Assembly: GCA_036939355.1 (NCBI GenBank) | Contig: JALLAP010000436.1 | Coordinates: 1 to 13,341 of the forward strand | From: Thalassiosira profunda | Taxonomy: Eukaryota > Bacillariophyta > Thalassiosirophyceae > Thalassiosirales > Thalassiosiraceae | Direction: 5' to 3' | Length of the DNA stretch: 13,341 nucleotides | The notes under the pieces: generated by a model | Told to the model about the DNA's origin: nothing | The model's database searches: none | Seen by the model: the letters and a program-made list of their open reading frames with translations, nothing else | Part shown: positions 1 to 7,449 of the stretch, one piece after another | How positions within the stretch are numbered: the stretch's first letter is position 1 | How the letters are laid out: every line of letters begins with the position of its first letter | Program-made: the position numbers and the translations under genes

Positions 1-1437
1 GTCGCACGGCCCGCGCCCGTTGCGATAGACGTTGGACGGTTTCTTTTTCCCTTCCCCCTTCTTGGCATCCTCGCCGCCCGCCCTCAGCTGCGCCGCCACG
101 AAGTCGTTCGTCGCCACCGGAGTTACGTGGAACGACGAGCACCGAATCGACTGGAACAAGTGCCCGTGGTTCAATGAAAGCTCGTTCACCCCCGCCTTGT
201 CGTCGCGCACCTCCACAAACACCCTGCAATAAAACGCCATGCCCACGCTCAACAACGGGCGGATGGTCCGGCCGTACCGTCCCGCCACGACGGACATGTG
301 GTACAGCAATATCCGCAACGCCAATTCCTGCAAGTACCCGCTCCGCTGGATGGGAAAGGCGCCGTACCTTCCATAACAGGTCTCGGGGTGCGATCCCCCC
401 AGCGCGGCCATGTCGGTGCACGTCACGGCCAACAGCCCGCCGCTCACGACGCTTTGCATTGCGGCGTCCAAAAAAGGGGCGGCGCTCCCGTAGGGATCGA
501 GGTCTATGACGTCGTATTGCGGTTTTTGGTATCGTCGCTGCGTGGCGTTCATTTGGTCGGGGTGCAGCCGCGGGGGGAGTCTTGAGATGTACATTTCGTG
601 GGTGGCGTCGCCCACTTGGAGGTGAATGCCGGGGGCGCGGAGGTTGCAGTGCCGTTGGGAGCTCTCCCCCGCGCCGTTGTTTGCTGCCTCTTTCGTCTCT
701 TCGTCGCCATCCTCGGGGGCCAAGTCCTCCGCCAAACCGTTCCGCGCCACGTTCTCCCGGGCCATGTCCACCGCAACGGGATCCAGATCGTTGACCACGA
801 CGGTCCGAATGCCCGGCACCTCCTTCCAATACCGGAGGGAGCGCAATCCCGAAGCCGCCAACGCTTCGAAGACCGACATGCCGTCGTTAGTCTTGGCCGA
901 CTCTTTGGTGAGTTGGGTGAAGTCCACCGCCGCCTTTTCCGCGGCCACCCGTGCGTCAAGCTCGCGCTCGAATGCCGCCAATCTCGCCTTCCTCTCCTCC
1001 TTCGTCTCCTTCTTCGTCTCACCCACCACTTGATCCTCCTTCTGCGTCTGAAGCATCTCCTTCCGGACCTCCTTCCGCTTCTTCCCCGTCCACAGCCGCT
1101 CCTCCCGTCGCTCGGCGTGCATCCCCAGCACCAGCACGGAGAGGTCGCGGTTCTGGACCTGGACGGGATTGTAAAAGACGCTGTTCTCGGATTTGGGATA
1201 GAGCATCGTAATGGGGCCCTCCCGAATCAGCTCGTGGCCGTCGGGGACGGCGGTGTTGGGCTCGGCGGACGACGACATGGTGGCCGAGGACGTGATGGGT
1301 GTTGGTGAAGTGGTGATGGCTCGATTGAGGCCGTTGCAAGACCAGCCGCCGCCGCCGTTCCGCCGCGCCGGCGATGCTAGCGAGTTCTGAAGGCCGTCGC
1401 GCGCTGCTGTGAAGAGGCGCCGGGCCGCTCGTCGCAT
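1..1437 (-). CDS. TRM1: tRNA (guanine-26-N2)-dimethyltransferase Trm1, 3'-truncated by window edge
   Basis: Makes N2,N2-dimethylguanosine at G26 of tRNAs, using S-adenosylmethionine. The minus-strand frame is open without introns from an ATG at 1437 to the window edge. A second in-frame ATG at 1278 has a perfect gccaccATG context. Counting from 1278, visible motifs are VFYNPVQVQNRDLS (34-47, family signature), the SAM-binding FEALAASGLRSLRY (137-150), NDLDPVAV (163-170), and catalytic-region DLDPYGSA (259-266). These are followed by conserved blocks containing TCTDMAALGG and CYGRYGAFPIQRSGY. The 53 residues added by the 1437 start are Arg-rich (MRRAARRLFTAARDG...), like a mitochondrial presequence. 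426 residues of the short form are present; the C-terminal part, with the expected Cys-rich element just beginning at GPCD, lies outside. Low-complexity charged insertions occur around residues 55-130 and 186-205. Divergent neighbour: La. Identification is secure; which start is used is inferred. Confidence 0.95.
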   Translation of the reverse strand, partial: MRRAARRLFTAARDGLQNSLASPARRNGGGGWSCNGLNRAITTSPTPITSSATMSSSAEPNTAVPDGHELIREGPITMLYPKSENSVFYNPVQVQNRDLSVLVLGMHAERREERLWTGKKRKEVRKEMLQTQKEDQVVGETKKETKEERKARLAAFERELDARVAAEKAAVDFTQLTKESAKTNDGMSVFEALAASGLRSLRYWKEVPGIRTVVVNDLDPVAVDMARENVARNGLAEDLAPEDGDEETKEAANNGAGESSQRHCNLRAPGIHLQVGDATHEMYISRLPPRLHPDQMNATQRRYQKPQYDVIDLDPYGSAAPFLDAAMQSVVSGGLLAVTCTDMAALGGSHPETCYGRYGAFPIQRSGYLQELALRILLYHMSVVAGRYGRTIRPLLSVGMAFYCRVFVEVRDDKAGVNELSLNHGHLFQSIRCSSFHVTPVATNDFVAAQLRAGGEDAKKGEGKKKPSNVYRNGRGPCD

Positions 1438-1772
1438 AGGGGACGCGAGAGGATCGTTGAAGTGTGATGTGGGCTGCGCTGAGTTGCAAAAAATAAGAGA
1501 AAGAGTGGCGCCCCCCCGGCCCCCGCCCTGCGGAGCCTAAGTACCTCTAGAGAGAAATGTAAGTGATAGAAAAACCCCTCCCTCCTTCCTTCTTTCCCTT
1601 CCTCCAGAGCTGAAATCTGTCTGTCCGCAGTTCTTTGCTTGCAACTGGATCTTTCCGGCGCGTCCACTCAAAAATGAGCAGGACGCAAGAGCCAAGAGCT
1701 CTCACTCTCACATCATTGCAAACTCCCACCACAACCACAGCAGTCCCACACTGCCCCCCATCAACATCAACC
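1438..1772. promoter_or_regulatory. Divergent intergenic region between TRM1 and La
   Basis: These 335 bp separate the upstream TRM1 ATG from the La ATG and must hold the promoters and 5' UTRs of both genes. No TATA box is evident. A pyrimidine-rich run (about 1576-1605) is followed by tctgtctgtccgcag (1616-1630), which reads like a 3' splice acceptor, so a 5'-UTR intron in La is possible but has no clear donor. The TRM1 frame stays open upstream of 1437 to a TAG at 1539-1537, with no further ATG. An in-frame La ATG at 1674 also lies here. Confidence 0.5.
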
Positions 1773-3119
1773 ATGGCCTCCGACGCCCCCGCCGCCGCGT
1801 CCGACGACGCCTCCACTGTGGCCTCCCTCACCGAGCGCCTCCGCTTCTTCTTCTCGGACGCCAACCTCCGCCAGGACAAGTGGATGCGCAACCAGCTCTC
1901 CGACAAGGGATGCCTCACGCTGGACGACCTCCTCCGCTTCCACACCATCAAGGTGATCAGCGAGGACAAGGGATTGTTGGCGCGGGCGGCCAAGGGGGAG
2001 GATGGTGCGGAGGGCGAGGAGTTGCAAAAGCTGATCGCCTACAATGAGGAGAGGGAGGAAGTCAGCCGAGTTGTGCCGTTCGACTGGAAGACGATGGGGG
2101 ACGGGAGCAAGCTCAGCTTGTACGTCAAGAACGTGCCGCTGACGAAGGAGGACGACGAGGCTGCACAGAAGCAGGAAGAAGAGGCTGCCGATGGTGATGG
2201 TGCCGAGAAAAGGGAAGACGCCGCAGCGACCAACAAGTCGCCCTTCAAGCCCCGGTACGCCGTCACACGCGACGAACTCCGGGCCCTCTTCGCCCCCTAC
2301 GGCCGCGTCGCCCTCGTCCAGCTCCGGTATGGGCGCAAACATCGCGCGCCTTCGGGAGAGGACGAGAAGTACACCTCGCCCAACAATCGGGGGTACGGCC
2401 GCGGTGAATCTTATCCGCTGGGCGTGGCGATTGTCGAGTTCGAGAGTGAGGAGGGGATGGAGAAGGCGTGCACTGCACTGCTCCCCCAGAAAGCGGAGGG
2501 AGACGGAGACGACGAGGAGACGAAGGGACCAAAGACGGTGCTGGAACTCCAGGGCAACGCGCTCGTCGTCGAGAAGATGCGGCCGTCGCGCCGCTTCCAA
2601 AACTCGGGGCAGAAGCGGTCCCGCGACGGCGACGCTGAGGGCGGCGAGAACGAGGACGCCGCCGCGGAAGAGGCCAAGGTGGAATTCGAACCCGTCACAT
2701 TGGACTGGGAGAAGGGGTGCGTGATCGCCCTGACCGGCCTGTCGACCGAGACGTGCGACCGCGAATCCCTCCGGGAGGCCGTGTCGTCCACCCTCGGGGT
2801 GAGCGCGGACGTCAAGACGTCCGGACTGTACGTGGACTACAACCGCGGCGCGTCCACCGGCAACCTCCGCCTCAAAGAGCCCAAGCCCGATGAAATGAAA
2901 GAGCTGGTCGACAAATTGACCGATGGGACCGTGGTGGTGGCCGGCGAAAAGGTGGGATCGGCCAAAATCCTCGAGGGAGAGGAGGAGGCGCAATACTGGA
3001 AGGACTTCGAGGGGTTTTTGAACAATCGGAAGCGGATGCAGGAAGAGGAGAGGGCGCAGCGGAGGAAGCGCCAGAAGCATGGCGGCGGCGGGAGGCGCGG
3101 CCGGGGCGGGCGGAGGTAG
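1773..3119 (+). CDS. La: La-type RNA-binding protein (La motif, RRM1, xRRM-like RRM2)
   Basis: La proteins bind the 3' UUU-OH tail of new RNA polymerase III transcripts, especially pre-tRNAs, protecting them and aiding folding, in the nucleus. This protein of 448 residues has a La motif (about 15-75, containing FFFSDANLRQDKW and the LLRFH strand), RRM1 starting at KLSLYVKNVPL (113-123), and a C-terminal RRM2 with GLYVDYNRGASTGNLRLKE and KILEGEEE as in genuine La. It ends in a helix and a basic Gly/Arg tail (KRQKHGGGGRRGRGGRR). RRM1 carries a long acidic insertion after its first strand. The start was chosen at 1773 (aaccATGg, A at -3, G at +4) because homologues begin shortly before the La motif; an in-frame ATG at 1674 would add 33 Ser/Thr-rich residues. 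No introns. LARP7 shares this architecture and cannot be fully excluded. Several uridylate-pocket residues differ (see findings). Confidence 0.9.
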   Translation: MASDAPAAASDDASTVASLTERLRFFFSDANLRQDKWMRNQLSDKGCLTLDDLLRFHTIKVISEDKGLLARAAKGEDGAEGEELQKLIAYNEEREEVSRVVPFDWKTMGDGSKLSLYVKNVPLTKEDDEAAQKQEEEAADGDGAEKREDAAATNKSPFKPRYAVTRDELRALFAPYGRVALVQLRYGRKHRAPSGEDEKYTSPNNRGYGRGESYPLGVAIVEFESEEGMEKACTALLPQKAEGDGDDEETKGPKTVLELQGNALVVEKMRPSRRFQNSGQKRSRDGDAEGGENEDAAAEEAKVEFEPVTLDWEKGCVIALTGLSTETCDRESLREAVSSTLGVSADVKTSGLYVDYNRGASTGNLRLKEPKPDEMKELVDKLTDGTVVVAGEKVGSAKILEGEEEAQYWKDFEGFLNNRKRMQEEERAQRRKRQKHGGGGRRGRGGRR

Positions 3120-3389
3120 GCGCGTTGAAGAGAAGAAGTGTTATGAATGTGGTAGTAGGGCACGGAGGTATGTGCAGGTGAGCCCCGAATCAGAGCAATG
3201 GGCGTGTTTCGCGTAGACCAAGTAAGGAGCTAATGACTGTTCCGCTTCTCCAATCTCCCAAGCCACAGTGCTTGAAGAGACGGACGTCTCGTCCAAATCA
3301 ATCTCCTGAGCGCGACTGAGAGAGAGCTCGCTCCTTCCAACTTTTTCTCGTTGGATCAAACCACGGGCAGATCAAACGACCTCTCTAAC
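3120..3389. other. La 3' flank and LRR-gene 5' flank
   Basis: 270 bp between two tandem plus-strand genes. It must contain the La 3' UTR and polyadenylation region and the promoter of the LRR gene. I saw no TATA box, repeat or RNA gene. There are no strong motifs to report. Confidence 0.4.
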
Positions 3390-5111
3390 ATGGACCTCCG
3401 CGACAACATCATCCCGGCCGAGCATTGGCTTGCCAGCCATGGCCGAGCTTATGCGAACGCGATGGCTCAATTTCAGCTGAGCCTTGCGAATGGAACCGAA
3501 GAACTGAACAGGGTCCACCGCCTGCTACGAGAGGAGCGGCTTTTCCAGCCAATTGGTCGCACGGAAGTCGAAATAGAGCCCTTTCCTCCCGGCCTTCTTC
3601 CACTCGTGCACGACGACGTGCTAATGCCATTGTGGGAGCAGCTCACTCAACTGCTGCGTGCTTTAGCCACAAGCGCAGCTCCACACGGCCCTCGATTCAG
3701 TCTGAGGCTCGTGATTGGCAACGTGCAGCTCCACGATGTGGTCTTGGACTTGCTGCTACCTGCGCTCGAGTCCATGCCTCTGGAAGAGCTTTGCCTGAAG
3801 AACAACAGGCTTAGCCAACGCGGCTTCGAATCCTTGACGCGATTTCTGTACTCGAACTCGTCCCTAAGACTTGTCTTCATCGCAAACAACAAGAGTGAAA
3901 GCGGCGTAGCCGCGTCCTCTCTCGCACTAGCAGCAATGAGGCGTCCATCTCTGGAGACGTTCAAGATGTCGACGTTCAAGATGTCTGAATGCATGGACGG
4001 TGAACCAACTTCGATGACGGGCAATCCCTATCGGCTCACGGGGGCAGTGCTGGATGCAGCTGCCATTTCCAACCATCTGTCTCACAACCCACCCATTCGG
4101 CACCTGAGCCTGCGATTGAATCGATTCGACGACAAAGATGCCCCGCTGTTCGCGAACTCATTGCAGCAGAACACGAATCTGCGGTCGCTGGACTTGGCCA
4201 TCAATTATTTCACGGACTCTGGCGCCCAAACATTGGGCAAAGCTGTGTACGACGACAGCAGTCTGAACGCGATGCACGATACCAACTCTACGTGCGAGGT
4301 GCGTCTCCGCTGTGGCCTCTTCCCTTATATTGGAGTAGATGAAGCTGCGCTGAGCTTGAACAGGCTCTTTATCGAACGTAGCGCTTTCTCCGATGAGGTG
4401 TTGGCGAGATACGTGAGAGCTGCTAATGGCGACATGGCATTTGCCGATCAGCAATTGCAAGTTCGAGGCAGAAGGATGATCAAAGCGTTATACGCTCTTA
4501 CGAAAGGGAATGGTTCCACGCTCCGGATGGATTTACTCGAGTCCGTTCCAGCGTTTTTGATGCCGAATTTGCTGGTCTTTCTCGAGGAGAGCAGCTCATA
4601 TGCTGGAGCGTCATCAAGCAAAGACCTGGCCTGGAAATGGGTATCTCCAATCAAAATGTGGAAGATCAACGTCCTGGGGACACTGTTCGAAGTGCTCCGC
4701 TCTCGGCCAGATGCTCTGATGTCTACTTGTGCTGTCCCAGAAGCTATTGCGTTGGTCCGAGAGATTCTTGATGATCGCCTCCTTTTCTCCACTTTCGCAT
4801 CAGTGGTAGACCCGACGTTACGTCCTCCGAAGCCACATCTCTTTTCAGCGTCGCGTAAGGTCATTCTGTCGCCTGAAAAGGTCCAGAAGATGCTGGAGAC
4901 GCCCGGCTTCATCGATCATTACCTCACGCGTCACCAAGTCGTTCAGTATTACACGAACCACAAGCCTTCATTTGCGTTGGATATCGCGAGGGCGGCATCC
5001 AATCCTTTTGGTTCTTATGTTTTGGCTGGAATGAGGGTGAAGAAGAAAACTGCCGCGGTTGTTCTCAGTATCATCTGGAATAAGCGTGGCTGGCTTGGAG
5101 ATAACTGCTAG
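3390..5111 (+). CDS. Leucine-rich-repeat (RNI-like) protein of unknown function
   Basis: A 573-residue intronless protein. The start at 3390 (taacATGg, A at -3) is the first ATG of the frame; the frame is open only a little upstream. Leucine-rich repeats of the ribonuclease-inhibitor type are readable at about 131-160 (LEELCLKNNRLSQRGFESL), 236-262 (IRHLSLRLNRFDDKDAPLF) and 264-290 (LRSLDLAINYFTDSGAQTLG), followed by SSLNAMHDTNSTCEV. That ending is a style I associate from memory with many uncharacterised LRR proteins of diatoms and pelagophytes. The C-terminal roughly 270 residues (from about 310) have no domain I recognise. There is no signal peptide or obvious membrane segment, so it is probably intracellular. 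Third positions look less GC-rich than in the neighbouring La gene. It contains a perfect 15-bp tandem duplication (3956-3985) that gives TFKMSTFKMS. Role unknown; LRRs usually bind proteins. Confidence 0.85.
   Translation: MDLRDNIIPAEHWLASHGRAYANAMAQFQLSLANGTEELNRVHRLLREERLFQPIGRTEVEIEPFPPGLLPLVHDDVLMPLWEQLTQLLRALATSAAPHGPRFSLRLVIGNVQLHDVVLDLLLPALESMPLEELCLKNNRLSQRGFESLTRFLYSNSSLRLVFIANNKSESGVAASSLALAAMRRPSLETFKMSTFKMSECMDGEPTSMTGNPYRLTGAVLDAAAISNHLSHNPPIRHLSLRLNRFDDKDAPLFANSLQQNTNLRSLDLAINYFTDSGAQTLGKAVYDDSSLNAMHDTNSTCEVRLRCGLFPYIGVDEAALSLNRLFIERSAFSDEVLARYVRAANGDMAFADQQLQVRGRRMIKALYALTKGNGSTLRMDLLESVPAFLMPNLLVFLEESSSYAGASSSKDLAWKWVSPIKMWKINVLGTLFEVLRSRPDALMSTCAVPEAIALVREILDDRLLFSTFASVVDPTLRPPKPHLFSASRKVILSPEKVQKMLETPGFIDHYLTRHQVVQYYTNHKPSFALDIARAASNPFGSYVLAGMRVKKKTAAVVLSIIWNKRGWLGDNC
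3956..3985 (+). repeat. Perfect 2 x 15 bp tandem duplication inside the LRR gene
   Basis: The unit gacgttcaagatgtc occurs twice back to back with no mismatch. It is in frame and duplicates five residues (TFKMS) between two LRR segments. Perfect identity, including third codon positions, suggests a recent slippage event. Confidence 0.95.
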
Positions 5112-5230
5112 GTCGATTGGGTGCAGAATGGCTTCGATATGTGGGATCGGCTGATTTGGGGAACCTGGCGATGGGAAGACAATCAGAGATCTATTTGTGG
5201 ATAACACAACCGTCGCTCAGAACGTCCAAA
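5112..5230. other. Convergent 3' region between LRR gene and ABC1 kinase
   Basis: Only 119 bp separate the two opposing stop codons, so both 3' UTRs and both polyadenylation sites must fit here or overlap the neighbouring coding sequence. There is no canonical AATAAA on either strand that I could see. Confidence 0.4.
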
Positions 5231-7302
5231 TCATGGCTGTCCTTCCTCTGCAAGCGCCACCTCAGCAATCGGCTTCCACGCCTTAGCCACGCTCCGGCTC
5301 TGATGCACCGCGTGCCCCAAACCTCGCAGCAAAATCGAGACCCTGGACGCCATGATGTATTGCTGCGGCAGGTGCTCGACGGGATCTTCGTCGTGCAAAT
5401 GCTCCATGTACAACTGAATGTGCTGCCCCTCCGTCAGCTCCGCATTGTCCTCGTCGTACGCCACCCTCGCGAATTTGTACATGATATCTTTGTCCATCTT
5501 TTCGGATCTGTAGCCTATCGATGCCGGCGAGAGAATGCATCGGTCAATTGCCTGCGCACACCGATCTCAGCAGGATTGCACATCTATAACTGCAACTACA
5601 ACTCACCGGCCTCTTTCAACAGATCGCAAATCTGGTCTTTGTCATCGTTGGCGAGAGCCACTATCATTTTGCAGAACAGCAGCCTCTCTTCTTTCGTCAA
5701 CACTTTCACCTGTGCGGAGGGGACGCGTGTAAGAGATGAAGGACACTTTGAACGAGCCAAGAAGTGGCAATTTCAGACCTACCTGGCCGTAATCAATCAG
5801 ACCCAACTGCGGGCGGCCTTCTTCGACTCCAAGGAGCATAACGTTGCCAGGATGCGGGTCGCTTACGCGGTGGTGATCCAAAGTGAGAGCAGACGAATCG
5901 ATTGCCCTGCAGTGGTAGAGTTTTCAAGCGTACCGTTGAAGCAGCCGTCGACGAGAATCTGGTGCGTTGCGGCGACAAGAAGAGGATCAAGGTAAGACGT
6001 CACTTGTTCGGGTATTTGTTGCACTGGCAGCCTGCATACCTGATGGCCATGAATGTGCAAAAGCTCGTCAATGAGCTTGGCGTGGTTGATGGGCAACGAC
6101 GACTTGCCCTCGTACTCCCTCCGCTTCACCCCCGGCAGCCATCCCACGCTCAAATTGTACAATGCCGCGTAGGCGTTCGACGCCCGTCGTTTCGCATCGA
6201 GCAATCGGATGAAGGCATCGTACTCCGCGGCCGTGGGTCCGTTCTCGCCCAGCTGGAACTCCTTGGCAAAGCTCTGCTCCATTTCCTTTTCGTCGCCGAA
6301 TTTATCGAGGGATTTGTCCACCCGGGCCATTTGTCGTTTCATGTCCCTCTTCAGCTCGTCCACCAGTTTGTTGCCTTTCAATTCGTTCATCACCAGCACC
6401 CGTTTCGTGCACAGGTCCAAATGGGGCTTGGGTATGGCGCACAGCTTCGACGCATCCCCGGCGATGTTGGCTGCCTCCATATTCCTTCGAACCTTGTCGA
6501 GCTGCTCTGCTTCTTTTTCGTAGTCAAACTCGGTCATGAATTGCTTCTCGATCTCAATCAACGGCGGCACGTGGACCGGCTGGGCCACCTGCGCAAACAT
6601 CTTGATCGTCCGGACGTCACCTCGAAACACGTCCTCGACCCCCGGATACATGATCTTCACGACGACTTTGCTCCCATCCTTCAGCGTCGCTCGATGGACC
6701 TGCCCGATGCTGGCCGCACCGATGGGCGTTTCCTCAAAGGTTGCAAATATCTCGTTCAGACTCTTGCCAAACTCCGACTCCACAATCTGTTTGACCACTG
6801 CAAACGGCCTCGACGGACATTCGTCCTGCAACGGCGCCATTGTATCTTGCCAAATTGGTGGAAAGGCGTTGCCTATGTTTGCAGCACACATCTGGCCAGA
6901 CTTCACGTAGAACCCTTGCAGCTCCATGATCTTGTCCAACCCCGCCTTGCTCGTGTCCTCGTGTAATCGGTCCCACACTTCGTCCGGCGAATCCATGAGC
7001 ATGTGCAATCTATATTCGATGTATTTCGGGATGGCGAGCGAATAGAAGCTCACGGTGCGCCACAGGCCGTCGCCCCCTCCCACGTGATGGTTGAGGTAGG
7101 CGACCCCGCCGAGGGCCGCGAGGGTGGTTCCGCCTGCAATTCCCAATGCAACGTGGCGCAGTTGTTTGCCGCCTCCTCCTTCGGTTGCTGCCGCGGCGCT
7201 GTGGAGGCGAATGCGACAGATGCGAATCGACGGCCCGCCATCTTCGAGCGCCCTGGCGAGCGATCGCCGCGCATAGGGGACGAGCGGCCGGGAGGAGAGC
7301 AT
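5231..7302 (-). CDS. ABC1/ADCK/UbiB-family atypical protein kinase-like, five exons
   Basis: This family includes Coq8/ADCK3 (coenzyme Q biosynthesis) and ADCK1/Mcp2 (mitochondrial lipid homeostasis). Proposed exons: 7302-6040, 5958-5934, 5862-5783, 5709-5607 and 5514-5231, giving 584 residues. Visible motifs are KSGQ (134-137), the Ala-rich nucleotide loop PIGAASIGQVH (193-203), VVVK with Lys216, EFDYEKEAEQ (258-267), DPHPGN (431-436, normally metal binding) and LIDYGQ (451-456, DFG equivalent). The start ATG at 7302 precedes an Arg-rich, mitochondrial-type leader and a probable membrane helix (about 50-70, HVALGIAGGTTLAALGGVAYL region). There is an unusually long segment (about 311-415) between the VLVMNELKG strand and DPHPGN. 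Introns 1, 3 and 4 are GT-AG (81, 73 and 92 nt). Intron 2, just before DPHPGN, cannot be GT-AG in frame (see findings). It converges on the LRR gene and lies 147 bp downstream of the IMPase stop. The family call is secure; the subfamily and substrate are not. Confidence 0.88.
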
Positions 7303-7449
7303 CGCTCTCTTGGTGTTGGGTGTTGGTTGTGTGGGCAGGTGTGGGCTTCGGCTTTGTGCAAACGGCAAATTGCGCAGGCTCCCGTAGGTAAGTACGTACG
7401 TGGAAGATGGAAGCTCCTGGCGACGAAGGCGCTGTGAAGATGAACATCT
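7303..7449. promoter_or_regulatory. Short tandem gap: IMPase 3' end and ABC1 upstream region
   Basis: These 147 bp lie between the IMPase stop and the ABC1 start, both on the minus strand. They must serve as the 3' end of one transcript and the promoter or 5' UTR of the next. No polyadenylation or TATA signal is clear. I infer either a very compact promoter or one that extends into the IMPase coding sequence; a polycistronic transcript is possible but unsupported. Confidence 0.35.

Noticed and set aside
598..1308. 236-codon plus-strand frame opposite TRM1
   Set aside because: Leu/His/Arg-rich antisense shadow of the TRM1 coding sequence.
1635..1772. Upstream extension of the La frame from a TTG codon
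   Set aside because: TTG is not a normal eukaryotic start. The ATG at 1674 is possible, but 1773 has better context and fits the family N-terminus.
1767..3080. 437-codon open frame antisense to La
   Set aside because: GC-rich codon use of La produces a long antisense frame. Its translation is low-complexity Leu/Arg/His-rich with no domain, while the plus strand has clear La and RRM motifs.
5902..6966. 354-codon plus-strand open frame within the ABC1 gene
   Set aside because: It is antisense to the conserved kinase motifs and has no recognisable domain or start context.
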